NCBI RefSeq assembly: GCF_038806765.1
Contig: NZ_CP152389.1
Span: 5,208,001-5,272,000, forward strand
DNA: 64,000 nucleotides
Direction of reading: 5' to 3'
Source of the DNA: Mucilaginibacter sp. CSA2-8R
GTDB taxonomy: Bacteria > Bacteroidota > Bacteroidia > Sphingobacteriales > Sphingobacteriaceae
The notes under the pieces are model-generated. The model saw only the letters and a program-made list of their open reading frames with translations. It was not told the origin of the DNA and did no database searches. Both the position numbers and the translations under genes were made by a program. Below, piece after piece: positions 8,362-17,853 of this stretch (position 1 is its first letter; each line of letters starts with the position of its first letter).

Positions 8362-11300
8362 TCAGGATCTTATAGCACCGATTTTGCTAAGCAATTTCCG
8401 GTTTTCACGACGGTGTATCAGGTTGTACACCATGGCGTATATGATAGGCAGTATTAGTAGGGTAAGTACGGTTGATGTAACCAACCCCCCGATTACTACA
8501 ATAGCTAATGGTTTTTGCGTTTCAGAACCAATACCGGTTGAGATTGCTGCCGGCATCAAGCCTATAGCTGCCATTAAAGCAGTCATTACCACAGGCCTAA
8601 CGCGCGATATTACCCCATTTAATATGGCTTCGTGCAGATGCATTTTTTCTTCCAGATTTTTTCGGAATACTGATATTAAAATTACGCCGTTTTGTATACA
8701 AACACCAAATAAAGCAATAAAACCAATACCGGCAGATATACTAAAATTGGTACGGGTAATATGCAGAGCAAGTATACCGCCTATTAACGCAAACGGCACA
8801 TTTAATATTACTAATACCGCATCTTTTGCATTACCAAAAGTTACAAATAATATCAGGAAAATAACTACTAAACAGGCCGGAACTACGTGAGCCAAAGTAT
8901 TGGATGCTCTGATCTGGTTTTCGAACTCACCGTTCCAGGTGAAGCTGTACCCTTGATCCAGTTTAACGTCTTTACCTACTTTTTGCTGCGCTTCGGCAAT
9001 AGTACTACCCAAGTCGCGGCCCCGCACCGAAAACTTAACTGCAATATAACGGCTGTTGTTATCTCTAAAAATGAATGCCGGTCCGGTTACTTCTTTGATG
9101 CTCGAAATTTCTTTGATAGAGATTTTAGAACCATTTAAGGTAGGCACCATCAGGTTTTCAATTTTTTCCTGAGTATCGCGGAAAGGTTTTTGGTAGCGTA
9201 TACGAATATCAAATTTACGCTCACCTTCATATAACTGCGAAGCTGCTTTACCACCAATGGCCATCTCAATTACCGCATTAGCATCTGCAGTTGCTACGCC
9301 ATAACGAGCCATTTTTTTCTGGTCAAGCTCAATACGGAACTCCGGCTGGCCCAGGTTACGTAGCACGCCTAAATCTTCAACACCTTGAATATGTTTAAGA
9401 ACTCCCAATACTGCATCAGCCTTATGATCAAGCACGGTAAAATCTGGGCCAAATATTTTTACCGCCATTGATGCCGGTACACCTGCTACAGCCTCGGCCA
9501 CATTATCTATAATAGGCTGCGAATAGTTGTAAATGATACCCGGAAACTGGCTTAATTTTTTATCCATCTGAGCAATCAGCTCTTCTTGGGTAATATGGCG
9601 TTTCCACTCTTTTTTAGGCAGCAAATCCACCTGTATTTGTACGTTAAAGAAGCCTTTAGGGTCGGTACCATCATTGGTGCGGCCAACTTGCGACAGTGTT
9701 TGTTTCACTTCAGGGAAGCTCATCAGGATGTCGCGCATTTTGTTGGTCACATTCACCGAGCTTTCGAGCGATGTGCTCATAGGCATTTGCGCCGTAACCC
9801 AAAGTGCACCCTCGTTTAACTGCGGTAAAAATTCGGTACCCAAAAACTTGGCTGATATAAATGTGAGCGTCATGAAAACTATCGATACTATCAGGCTCAG
9901 TTTTTGGTTGCGGAAAGTAAGATTGAACATGCGGCGCACCCCATTTTCAAAAAATATGACTACCGGGTTATGTTTTTCTTTAACGTTTTTGCGCAACAGT
10001 ATGCTGGATAGTGCCGGCACCAATGTTAACGTAAATAACAACGCACCCAATAAGGCAAAACCTAAGGTATAAGCCAATGGTGAAAACATCTTACCTTCTA
10101 CCTTTTGGAAGGCGAAAATCGGAATCAAACAGGTTAAGATGATCAGCTTTGAAAAGAAAATAGCTTTACCCATTTCGGCACCTACGTTTTTGAACAGACC
10201 TAGTTTAGCCAGCTTGTTAAAACGCTCCATGCCGACCTCGTGCGCCTTATGGTCGAGGGCCACAAATATACCCTCTACCATTACCACTGCTCCGTCAATG
10301 ATGATACCGAAATCGACAGCACCCATAGAGAGCAGGTTGGCACTCATGCCTTTTAAGCGTAAACAGATAAAAGCAAACAGTAACGCCAGCGGAATAATAA
10401 TGGCCACCGTAAGCGTAGTACGCCAGTCGGCCATAAACAGAAACACAATTACAGTTACCAGTACAATACCCTCAATCAGGTTGTGGATAACAGTTTCTGT
10501 ACAAAAATCAATTAGTGTAGTACGGTCATAAAAAGTTGATATTTTAACGTCTTTAGGTAAAATGTTGTTATTAAGGTCAGTTACCTTATCACGGATGCGC
10601 TGCAATACATCAGCTGGGTTTTCGCCTTTACGCATCACCACAATACCTTCAATAACGTCGTCCTTTTTATCGCGGCCTACCTGGCCCAAACGTGGCAAAC
10701 CCGACTCTCTGATTTCGGCAACGTTTTTAGCCAGTATCGGCACGTTATTAACATTTTTAATGATGATGTTTTCAATCTCGCCAATGTTATTAATCAAACC
10801 AATGCCCCGCACCACAAACGCTTGATCGTTTTTGTTAATTACATCGCCACCTACGTTGATGTTGCTACGGTTAATGGCGTTGTATACGTCGGGCGAGGTA
10901 AGGCCGTACTTTTGAAGTAGGGCTGGATTTACGCTCACTTCGTAAGTTTTTTCTTCGCCGCCAAAGCTATTTACGTCGGCTACACCGGGAATGGCTTTAA
11001 ACTGGCGGTCAAGTACCCAATCCTGAATAGCAGTAAGTTCATGCAAAGATTTGGTACGGCTTTTCAGTGTGTACCTAAAGATCTCACCGGTTGGGCCGTA
11101 TGGAGGTTCAATTTCGGGTTTTACGCCATCAGGCAATTCGGCGTTAATAATGCGGCTCATCACCTGCTGACGGGCAAAGGAGTCATCTACATCATCATCA
11201 AATATAATGCGTACATAAGATAAACCGAATGAGGATGTAGTACGCAGGTTTGACTTTTTTTGTACCGAGTTAAGCACGGTTTCCATAGGGATGGTTACCA

Positions 11301-11499
11301 GCTTTTCCATTTCTTCGGCGCTGTGGCCCGGCCACTGTGCTATGATAATAATTTGGGTGTTGGTTACGTCCGGAAAGGTTTCTATGGGCGTATTTAAGTA
11401 ACTCCATACACCCCACACGGCTAGTATTCCTGTCATAAAGAATACCATAGCCCGGTGGCGAAGGGAGAAATATATAATGTTTTTAATGAGCTTGTTCAT
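8362..11499 (-). CDS. czcA: Heavy-metal efflux RND permease, CzcA/CusA family
   Basis: This 1045-residue inner-membrane proton antiporter is the motor of a three-part pump that exports metal cations. It has the RND layout: an N-terminal helix (about 15-33), a large periplasmic loop, a helix bundle (about 340-520), a second loop and a C-terminal bundle. The motif DFGIIIDGAVVMVE (396-409) carries D396, D402 and E409 in the DFGxxxDGAxxxxE arrangement of HME-RND proteins. That arrangement is closer to CzcA (Co/Zn/Cd type) than to E. coli CusA, so divalent cations are the more likely substrates, but this is inference. It is last in a C-B-A operon on the minus strand and ends at a strong terminator. 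Confidence 0.9.
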   Translation of the reverse strand: MNKLIKNIIYFSLRHRAMVFFMTGILAVWGVWSYLNTPIETFPDVTNTQIIIIAQWPGHSAEEMEKLVTIPMETVLNSVQKKSNLRTTSSFGLSYVRIIFDDDVDDSFARQQVMSRIINAELPDGVKPEIEPPYGPTGEIFRYTLKSRTKSLHELTAIQDWVLDRQFKAIPGVADVNSFGGEEKTYEVSVNPALLQKYGLTSPDVYNAINRSNINVGGDVINKNDQAFVVRGIGLINNIGEIENIIIKNVNNVPILAKNVAEIRESGLPRLGQVGRDKKDDVIEGIVVMRKGENPADVLQRIRDKVTDLNNNILPKDVKISTFYDRTTLIDFCTETVIHNLIEGIVLVTVIVFLFMADWRTTLTVAIIIPLALLFAFICLRLKGMSANLLSMGAVDFGIIIDGAVVMVEGIFVALDHKAHEVGMERFNKLAKLGLFKNVGAEMGKAIFFSKLIILTCLIPIFAFQKVEGKMFSPLAYTLGFALLGALLFTLTLVPALSSILLRKNVKEKHNPVVIFFENGVRRMFNLTFRNQKLSLIVSIVFMTLTFISAKFLGTEFLPQLNEGALWVTAQMPMSTSLESSVNVTNKMRDILMSFPEVKQTLSQVGRTNDGTDPKGFFNVQIQVDLLPKKEWKRHITQEELIAQMDKKLSQFPGIIYNYSQPIIDNVAEAVAGVPASMAVKIFGPDFTVLDHKADAVLGVLKHIQGVEDLGVLRNLGQPEFRIELDQKKMARYGVATADANAVIEMAIGGKAASQLYEGERKFDIRIRYQKPFRDTQEKIENLMVPTLNGSKISIKEISSIKEVTGPAFIFRDNNSRYIAVKFSVRGRDLGSTIAEAQQKVGKDVKLDQGYSFTWNGEFENQIRASNTLAHVVPACLVVIFLILFVTFGNAKDAVLVILNVPFALIGGILALHITRTNFSISAGIGFIALFGVCIQNGVILISVFRKNLEEKMHLHEAILNGVISRVRPVVMTALMAAIGLMPAAISTGIGSETQKPLAIVVIGGLVTSTVLTLLILPIIYAMVYNLIHRRENRKLLSKIGAIRS

Positions 11500-11581
11500 T
11501 ATAAGGGTATTTGTACAGCAGCTGTGTGCTGTTAATGACTATCAGAATATCAAGGTAAAAAACGATGCTAACCCTTGCAGA

Positions 11582-12679
11582 TTAATCTTCGGTAAGTGCA
11601 TTATACAGCAGCAGCTGGTTTTTAGAGATCACTTTATCGCCGGCCTTTAAGCCAGAACCAACATAAGTTGTGTTCTCTACCGTTTTAATCACGTTCACTT
11701 CACGTACAGCCAGGTTACATTTGCCATTGTAAACCACTACATAGTTTTTACCACTGTCAAACACTACTGCCTGGCTGGGTATGGCCAGTGCCTTAGCCGC
11801 TTCGTCATTTGATACCATTACGTTGGTAAACATTTCTGGTTTTAGCAGCATATCGGTGTTAGGTAAAGTGATACGTATAGTTAACACTTTGCTGTCCGGG
11901 TCAAGTACCGAGCCTACGTTGTTTACCTTGCCGATAAACACTTTATCAGGATAAGCCAGTGTAGTAATTTTAGCCTGGTAACCGGTTTTTACCTTGGCAA
12001 TGTCGCTTTCAAACACGTTGGCTTTAATCCAAACATCTTTCATATCCGAAATAGTGAACAAGCTATTGCTGTTATCCTGGCGGATAAAGTTACCCTGGGT
12101 AATGTTTTTTTCTACAATGTAGCCGCTGCGGGGCGCTTTAACTAATAAGGTACCTGATGCATTGGTGTTACCGCCGCCGTTAATGGCTATTTGCTCTTGC
12201 ACCTTACGGTTGGCAGATACCGCTTTAGTGTAATTTCCTTTAGCTTCGGTGTAGTCGCGCTCGCTTGATATACCGTTTTTGTAAAGGTATTCGGCCTGTT
12301 GCATTTGGCGTTTGGCAACCGAAAGGTCAGCATTGGCCGAGGTAAGGTCAGAATAATTACCGGCCACATCCGCACTGCGTATTACTGCTAAAAGCTGTCC
12401 CTTGCTTACCTTATCACCTAAGGATACATTAACATTCATCACTTGGCCACTGGCAAATGGAAACACCTTTACTACATTGTTTTCATCAAACGATACTTCG
12501 CCGGTTAGTTTCAGCTCGTTTTTTATATCTGTTTCTTTGGCGGTATCAATGGTTATCATTTTTGCCAGCGAGTCGCTAACGCAAACCTGCTTGTTTTCCA
12601 TCGTACCGGTCTTTTTTTCTTCGCACGAGGTAAGGCCTGCAATGCCGGCTACCATCATATATAAGATTGCTTTTCTCAT
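11582..12679 (-). CDS. RND efflux periplasmic adaptor (CzcB/CusB-like lipoprotein)
   Basis: The 365-residue membrane-fusion protein links the RND permease to the outer-membrane channel. It has a lipobox AGLTSC with the acylated cysteine at C19. A barrel-sandwich hybrid domain follows (VFPFASGQVMNVNVSLGDKVSKGQLLAVI, about 74-102). Next come a short helical hairpin (about 115-165), the second lipoyl half (LVKAPRSGYIVEKNITQGNFI) and beta-barrel/membrane-proximal domains. It lacks the methionine-rich N-terminus of E. coli CusB and any histidine-rich stretch, so metal preference cannot be read from it. It is the middle gene of the operon, about 80 bases from the permease gene. Confidence 0.9.
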   Translation of the reverse strand: MRKAILYMMVAGIAGLTSCEEKKTGTMENKQVCVSDSLAKMITIDTAKETDIKNELKLTGEVSFDENNVVKVFPFASGQVMNVNVSLGDKVSKGQLLAVIRSADVAGNYSDLTSANADLSVAKRQMQQAEYLYKNGISSERDYTEAKGNYTKAVSANRKVQEQIAINGGGNTNASGTLLVKAPRSGYIVEKNITQGNFIRQDNSNSLFTISDMKDVWIKANVFESDIAKVKTGYQAKITTLAYPDKVFIGKVNNVGSVLDPDSKVLTIRITLPNTDMLLKPEMFTNVMVSNDEAAKALAIPSQAVVFDSGKNYVVVYNGKCNLAVREVNVIKTVENTTYVGSGLKAGDKVISKNQLLLYNALTED

Positions 12680-12743
12680 TTTCTTTTTTGGTTATTGCGG
12701 TGTTGTTTTGTCACCGTTATGGTGTGCTTGTTTGTTCAGTATT

Positions 12744-14018
12744 TTATTGTGCCGGAATTACTGTTGTGCCTACGGCATAATTTAAATCGGCAATAGATTT
12801 TTGCAGGTTAAGCTGTAGTTGTAAAATCTTGATTTTAGTTTCTTTGTAAGAATCAAAAAAGTCGACAAACTCTGGCAGGCTTATTTGTCTTTGCTGGAAG
12901 CTTTTAAGCATAGCGTTAAAGATCTGGTCGTAACGCTCATAAAAATCTGTTTGATTTTTATCCAGTAACTGCTCACTCAAACGGTATTGCTGTACGGCGT
13001 TGTAAACCTGGTTGGTTACCTGCAGTTCAACATTTTTGACAATGTATTCCTGGCTTTGTGCTGCTAACTGGGCTGATTTAATGTTGCCCTGGTTACGATT
13101 TAACAACGGCAGCGGAACGCTGATTTGTAAGCCCACATAATGAGGAGCGTAACTGCTGTTTTGGTCGTAGCTGGCACCAATATTAACATCGGGTTTAGCC
13201 AAAGCTTTTTGCAAGGTCAGGTTATCCTGATTTTGCAAGAGCGTATATTGGTTTAAGCGATAATCGGCCCTCGTGTTTTTAGCCTGTTCGGCAAGTGTAG
13301 CCGGGTTAAGCACCAGATCTTCGGGAGCTGGTTTAATTTGCGGAATGATAAACTGAGTTTCTTTCACCGCCAAAATAGTTTTTAACTCTGTTTCCAGATC
13401 GTTTAACTGGCGCTCGTTTTCAACCAGTTCATTTTGCAGATTAAACAGCAAGGCCTTTAAGCGCACCAAATCTTTAAGTGATGTGTTACCTGCCTGGTAA
13501 GCTTTGTCGGTTGCATTTACCAATGCGGTAGCTGAGGTAATTTCGGTGGTATAAACCTGGCGCTGGGCAATCAGGTTGGCGGCCTGGGCAAAATCGAGCT
13601 GCAGGTTATAACGCAGGTTGCGCATCAAATCATTAAAAGCGGCCTGCTGAATTTTAGTGCCGTCTTCGGCTACCCTGATTTGTTTGCCACGTTTGCCGGC
13701 AGTACGTATTAATTGAGATAACTGAACAAACACCTGTCCCATGTTACCATTGTGGTAAAAAAACTTTTTTGAGTTATCAGTAATATTTTGGTCGGTTGAT
13801 AACACGGGGTTATCCCATAAACCGGCTTGTTGTACTAAGGCTTGTGTAGCGTTTACGTTATATCTCTGGGCTAACAGACTTAAGTTATTTTCCAGAAAAA
13901 GCTTTTCTGCGTCCTTAAAGCTTATGCGCAAACTATCAGTTTGGCTAAAAGCACTTGAGGTACCAAAACAGAAAAGTATCAAAAGCAGGGTTTTAAAGCC
14001 CTTGTGTGTGTTTGTCAT
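12744..14018 (-). CDS. TolC-family outer-membrane efflux protein (CzcC/CusC-like)
   Basis: This 424-residue protein forms the trimeric outer-membrane duct of the metal pump. It has a signal peptide (residues 1-25, ending SSAFSQ) and two OEP repeats with long coiled-coil stretches (about 30-230 and 235-415). The sequence GASYDQNSSYAPHYVGLQISVPLPLLNRNQGNIKSA is the usual strand-turn segment of the second repeat. There is no lipobox, unlike the second outer-membrane efflux protein in this window (17854-19293). It is the first gene of the pump operon and is preceded by a promoter with four 11-bp-spaced direct repeats. Confidence 0.9.
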   Translation of the reverse strand: MTNTHKGFKTLLLILFCFGTSSAFSQTDSLRISFKDAEKLFLENNLSLLAQRYNVNATQALVQQAGLWDNPVLSTDQNITDNSKKFFYHNGNMGQVFVQLSQLIRTAGKRGKQIRVAEDGTKIQQAAFNDLMRNLRYNLQLDFAQAANLIAQRQVYTTEITSATALVNATDKAYQAGNTSLKDLVRLKALLFNLQNELVENERQLNDLETELKTILAVKETQFIIPQIKPAPEDLVLNPATLAEQAKNTRADYRLNQYTLLQNQDNLTLQKALAKPDVNIGASYDQNSSYAPHYVGLQISVPLPLLNRNQGNIKSAQLAAQSQEYIVKNVELQVTNQVYNAVQQYRLSEQLLDKNQTDFYERYDQIFNAMLKSFQQRQISLPEFVDFFDSYKETKIKILQLQLNLQKSIADLNYAVGTTVIPAQ

Positions 14019-14043
14019 TATACTTTGAACTTTGAAGATAATT

Positions 14044-14051
14044 CAAAGCTA
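14044..14051 (-). promoter_or_regulatory. Predicted -7 box of the metal-efflux operon
   Basis: On the minus strand this is TAGCTTTG, an exact match to TAnnTTTG, 25 bases upstream of the ATG of the outer-membrane channel gene. The region where a -33 element would sit is occupied by the 11-bp direct repeats, which fits activator-dependent transcription. Confidence 0.6.
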
Positions 14052-14061
14052 ATGAGGCAGA

Positions 14062-14100
14062 ATTAGACCTGCATTAAACCTACATTAGAACAACATTAGA
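14062..14100 (-). promoter_or_regulatory. Four 11-bp-spaced direct repeats: probable response-regulator binding site
   Basis: The hexamer ATTAGA/ATTAAA occurs at 14062, 14073, 14084 and 14095, exactly 11 bp apart (on the minus strand TCTAATG, TCTAATG, TTTAATG, TCTAATT). OmpR/PhoB-family regulators typically bind tandem half-sites spaced 10-11 bp next to the -35/-33 region. The array lies just upstream of the predicted -7 box of the pump operon, and an OmpR-family regulator is encoded 1.5 kb upstream on the same strand. Binding by that regulator is inference. Confidence 0.7.
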
Positions 14101-14242
14101 TTTTAAAACAACTATTGTGTAGTTAAAATTTACCTGCAAACAGAATTCAATTAAGCTCAAAACGGCAGGTTGCCCTATACATAAAGACCGCCAAACGGCA
14201 GCTGGCTTAACGGAGGCCAAAGGCCATATTAAAAAAGCTTCA

Positions 14243-15607
14243 TTAAGCCGTTTTTTTGAATTTAATAATGAAAGAAGTGCCGGTTGAGCCATCAGATTCT
14301 ACCTGGATGGAGCCATGGCATAGATCAATGATTTTGTGGGCAATGAACAGGCCGACACCAGTACCCTGGATGTTGCGGGTACTTTCGGCCCGGTAGAACG
14401 ATTTGAAGATGTTGTCTATATCCCCGGGCTTGATTCCCGGTCCTGAGTCGGTTACTGTAATGGTAATGTATTTATCCTGCACCTCAAAATATATACTTAC
14501 CGGGGCATCATTAGAGTATTTGTAAGCATTGTCAACAATATTGTTCAGGGCAATCAACAACAGTGGTTTATTGCCTTGTATAACCAGCCTATCCTCATCT
14601 TCGGGGAAATCGCCAAAGCGGATGTTAAGCTTGTTTTCGCCTTTTTTTTCAACCCAATAATCATGCATCTCCCAAATTAATTCGTCCATGCGGGTGGGTT
14701 GTAGTACGGCTTTGGTATAGTTAAAGTCCACTTGGGCCAGCTCCATTAAACTGGATATGGTTAATTGCAGGTGCATGGCATCGGCAGATACTGATTGCAG
14801 TACGCGTTCATATTCCTGACTGGTACGGGGCTGCTCTAAGGCAACGTCGGCCTCGCCCATAATACTGGTGAGCGGTGTGCGTAACTCGTGCGAGGCATTA
14901 GAAACAAAACTTTGCTGCAATTCGAACGAATTTTCGAGCCGCTCGAGCAGGCTGTTAAAGTTGCTTACCAGTTCGGCTATCTCATCTTTATTTTTCACCG
15001 GTTCAATACGCAGGTGTAAATTACTGGAGCGTATCTGGGTAATTTGGGTGATGATGTTTTGTATAGGCGCCAGCATTTTTTTAGCAAACCATTGCCCCAC
15101 AAAAAATAATATAGAGCTGAAGCATAAAAATAAAATCAGCGTAATTTTAGATAAGACGGCTATGCGTGGCCAAAAATTGCGATCAACGGCCGAGGCCAGA
15201 ATCACAAAGTTGCCCTGGTTATCTTTAACATAACGGCCAACTACCTGCCGGTCACCTTCTTCGTATTCAATAAAGTCGTCTTTACGAACCTGCTCAATAA
15301 TTTTATCACTCCAAACCAAGTTGCTTGTAGTGTTGAACGCGGCTTTGTTATTATCACTGTACACCCGGATGACCTCATTAGGCAGACGTTCCAAGTAGCG
15401 CTGCTGTACTTGTACCAACGAGTCGGCACCAATTTCATCTGCCTTTAAGTATAACTGTGTAGCAACGTTAATACGGTCGGACAGGCGTTTGTTGAAATCG
15501 GTTTGCAGAAACCCAAACACGGCAAAAAACAGAGCTATCAGCACCAGCAGCAGTGCGCCGCAACTAATTAGGGTAAAGTATAAAGAAAGCCGTGTTTTTA
15601 TTTTCAT
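14243..15607 (-). CDS. Sensor histidine kinase of the metal-efflux locus
   Basis: The 454-residue protein is a classical membrane sensor kinase. TM1 is about 10-32, a periplasmic sensor of about 110 residues follows, and TM2 is about 150-172. Then come HAMP (about 173-227), HisKA with the phospho-acceptor H240 (SNASHELRTPLTSIM) and an HATPase domain (IVDNAYKYSND, DSGPGIKPGD, GTGVGLFIAHKI). The architecture is that of CusS/CzcS-type sensors. It is 10 bases downstream of its OmpR-family regulator and directly upstream of the pump operon, so it most likely senses the exported metal in the periplasm. The ligand itself is unknown; the loop has no obvious metal-binding cluster. Confidence 0.92.
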   Translation of the reverse strand: MKIKTRLSLYFTLISCGALLLVLIALFFAVFGFLQTDFNKRLSDRINVATQLYLKADEIGADSLVQVQQRYLERLPNEVIRVYSDNNKAAFNTTSNLVWSDKIIEQVRKDDFIEYEEGDRQVVGRYVKDNQGNFVILASAVDRNFWPRIAVLSKITLILFLCFSSILFFVGQWFAKKMLAPIQNIITQITQIRSSNLHLRIEPVKNKDEIAELVSNFNSLLERLENSFELQQSFVSNASHELRTPLTSIMGEADVALEQPRTSQEYERVLQSVSADAMHLQLTISSLMELAQVDFNYTKAVLQPTRMDELIWEMHDYWVEKKGENKLNIRFGDFPEDEDRLVIQGNKPLLLIALNNIVDNAYKYSNDAPVSIYFEVQDKYITITVTDSGPGIKPGDIDNIFKSFYRAESTRNIQGTGVGLFIAHKIIDLCHGSIQVESDGSTGTSFIIKFKKTA

Positions 15608-15617
15608 AGCAGGGCTG

Positions 15618-16298
15618 TTACTGCTCTCTTAAAATATAGCCCATGCCAATTACCGTATTGATAAGTTTTTTATCAAAGCCTTTTTGAATTTTATTACGCA
15701 GGTAATTCACATAAACATCAACCATGTTGGTGCCGGTATCAAAGTGCAGCCCCCAAACTTTTTCGGTAATATATTCGCGCGATAACAACTTGTTTGGGTT
15801 TCTCATAAACAGCTCGAGCAGCACATACTCTTTGGCCGTTAATGTTATTTTTTTACCTGCGCGCTCGGCCGTTTTATCCCAGGTATCCAGGTTAAGATCA
15901 CTAAAAGTAAGCAGGTGATTGGAGGTTTCATTTAAATTTCGGCGGCGCAATAAAGCCTCTATACGGGCCAATAATTCATTAAAATGAAAAGGCTTAATGA
16001 GGTAATCATCCGCACCGGCGTGTAACCCGTTAACCTTATCATCAATAGTACCCAGGGCGCTTAGCATCAATATAGGTACCTGCGCCTGCTTTTGTCTGAT
16101 TTGCTTACACAAATCAATACCGCTAATTAGCGGCAACATTACATCTAAAATTATAAGGTCGTAGGTTTGTTGCAGCACTTCGGTTAATCCGGCCACACCA
16201 TCGCGGGCAACGTCAACAGTATATTGATGCTCGTTTAAGCCTTTTTTTATAAAAGAAGATACTTTGTCTTCGTCCTCAACCAACAGGATACGTGCCAT
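15618..16298 (-). CDS. OmpR/PhoB-family response regulator of the metal-efflux locus
   Basis: This 226-residue DNA-binding regulator has a receiver domain with acidic pocket ED (8-9), phospho-acceptor D52 (IILDVMLP) and K102 (LIKPF). A winged-helix output domain follows (about 130-224, KEYVLLELFMRNPNKLLSREYITEKVWG and TNMVDVYVNYLRNKI). It is of the CusR/CopR type. It precedes its sensor kinase by 10 bases and lies upstream of the RND pump operon, whose promoter bears 11-bp direct repeats suited to an OmpR-family dimer or tetramer. Confidence 0.93.
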   Translation of the reverse strand: MARILLVEDEDKVSSFIKKGLNEHQYTVDVARDGVAGLTEVLQQTYDLIILDVMLPLISGIDLCKQIRQKQAQVPILMLSALGTIDDKVNGLHAGADDYLIKPFHFNELLARIEALLRRRNLNETSNHLLTFSDLNLDTWDKTAERAGKKITLTAKEYVLLELFMRNPNKLLSREYITEKVWGLHFDTGTNMVDVYVNYLRNKIQKGFDKKLINTVIGMGYILREQ

Positions 16299-16376
16299 GC
16301 TTTACCAGTATATGCTTGTAGAATTTAATGAACAAACTTAATCACAAAAATGATACATTAAAATCAAACCTTGTGC

Positions 16377-17681
16377 TTATTGCCCTTGCCCACTGCTTTT
16401 TACATAAAAAGGGATATTAGCCGTAGCTACTTTGCCCCGGCCATCGCTTGCATATATAAACAAACGGTACGCACCTTCTTTATCTGGCGCTTTTAAGGTT
16501 GCTTGTTTGTTGTTAGCGCTGCTCACAAATCCGTTCAGTGGTTGAGGCCTGTTCTCGCGATCGCCGCCCTCTTTTAAATCGGTACTCTCGGGCAATAACT
16601 CATATCGTACAGCAAGCTTATTGTTGTCGGGGTCGGTTATCTTTAAGGCTATGGGGTAACTTTGGGCAGAATTGAGGTAGATGTTATCTGTCGCTTTTTG
16701 GTTATTCAATAAAAATGAGCTCAACTCAGGAGCGCGGTTTTTAGGCCAATGGCCTGTCCAAAGGTATTGCATTACATCTACTACACCGGTTTCTTCACCA
16801 TTTTCGGTAAATAGTCCATACCAGGTAGGAGTGCGTTCCTGCTTTTGCCCCCACAAAAATACATACGACCCCAAACAATGCTTATCTGCTTTAATGGAAG
16901 CCTCATACCGGCTTTTGTAAACGGCAGCCTTTTGAGTACTGGTTTCTTCTACTGATGCCTTCCATGGCGTTTGCGGACCTTCCCAGTGCCCGGTTGGCCC
17001 CCATTCGGTAACCAAGTATGGCCCATCCCATCCTGCACTCCTGATTTGCTGCGGAACACCCGGCAAACCACCATATACCTGCACCGATATAAAATCCAGA
17101 TCAGGACAGCGGTCTGTTATGTAATCAATTTCTCTTTTATTAATCCCGGCCAGCATGGTGGTAGCCGGGTGGTTGGGATCTTCTTCATGAATCATTTTAG
17201 CAATGCCATTTACAGCATCCCATACGTTCGGGTTAGTATACTGCAGGTTTAGCTCATTGCCAATGCCCCAGGCCAGCAAAGCCGGATGATTTTTGTATTT
17301 ACGTACTTCGAGCCTTAAGGTTTCTAACTGCTTGTGCACGGCAGCACTATCATTATAATCAAAGCCGTGGCGTTCGCGGGCTACGTTTAAGCCCATTGTT
17401 ACCGTGAGGCCTAATTGCTGGGCTTTATTCAGGATATCCTGCCCGTTACGGGTGTCCCAGCTACGTAAAGAGTTGCCGCCATAACGAGCCAACTGCTCGC
17501 TGTAGCTACTACCGCCAGCACCCTTTACAAAATAAGGTTTCCCGCCTCTGGTTAATAGAAAGCCTTGCTCTTGCTTTACAACCTTTACCGGTATTGGATG
17601 CAAAGACTCTTGCGCGTAGCTGCCAAAGCTGCTACACCATAATAATAAGATAGACAAGTGCCGATAGTTTAATGCAGGCAT
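16377..17681 (-). CDS. Secreted GH2 TIM-barrel-type glycoside hydrolase
   Basis: The start chosen is the ATG at 17681 (MPALNYRHLS), which gives a clean signal peptide (ending SFGSYAQ); the frame is open further upstream, but that extension is not signal-like. The 434-residue protein has a TIM barrel with an acid/base glutamate in GIGNELNLQ and a nucleophile glutamate in LVTEWGPTG, the arrangement of clan GH-A families such as GH2 and GH5. After the barrel (to about residue 320) comes an Ig-like beta domain (LKITDPDNNKLAVRYELLPES). The usual GH2 N-terminal jelly-roll is absent, so this is a barrel-only member. Substrate is unknown. It lies between two efflux operons and apart from the pectin locus. 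Confidence 0.78.
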   Translation of the reverse strand: MPALNYRHLSILLLWCSSFGSYAQESLHPIPVKVVKQEQGFLLTRGGKPYFVKGAGGSSYSEQLARYGGNSLRSWDTRNGQDILNKAQQLGLTVTMGLNVARERHGFDYNDSAAVHKQLETLRLEVRKYKNHPALLAWGIGNELNLQYTNPNVWDAVNGIAKMIHEEDPNHPATTMLAGINKREIDYITDRCPDLDFISVQVYGGLPGVPQQIRSAGWDGPYLVTEWGPTGHWEGPQTPWKASVEETSTQKAAVYKSRYEASIKADKHCLGSYVFLWGQKQERTPTWYGLFTENGEETGVVDVMQYLWTGHWPKNRAPELSSFLLNNQKATDNIYLNSAQSYPIALKITDPDNNKLAVRYELLPESTDLKEGGDRENRPQPLNGFVSSANNKQATLKAPDKEGAYRLFIYASDGRGKVATANIPFYVKSSGQGQ

Positions 17682-17788
17682 ATTAAGTAAAAACAGATAG
17701 TTAAACGGTTTATTGCAGTTGGTGAATTTAATTGAAATAAACCCGAAACTCAAATTATACCGTACGTGAGTAATAACATAATTAAACA

Positions 17789-17823
17789 GTAATGCCCTGT
17801 AAGTATCACTCACAGGGCATTAC
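17789..17823 (-). terminator. Hairpin after the drug-efflux operon
   Basis: A 12-bp perfect inverted repeat (17789-17800 with 17812-17823) closes an 11-base loop, 30 bases beyond the stop of the outer-membrane efflux lipoprotein gene. The sequence after it on the minus strand is T-rich but has no long T run, so it may be a moderate terminator or an mRNA-stabilising hairpin. Confidence 0.6.
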
Positions 17824-17853
17824 ATTGCCTAGCAAAATAAAACTAATCAGGCT

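Noticed and set aside
8362..11499. Assigning the metal pump specifically to copper/silver (CusA)
   Set aside because: The TM4 motif is DFGxxxDGA, closer to CzcA-type pumps, and the adaptor has no methionine-rich metal site; the metal remains unproven.
14080..14292. A 70-codon minus-strand frame overlapping the end of the metal-locus kinase gene
   Set aside because: It crosses the operator repeats and the kinase stop region, has no protein-like pattern and no start signal.
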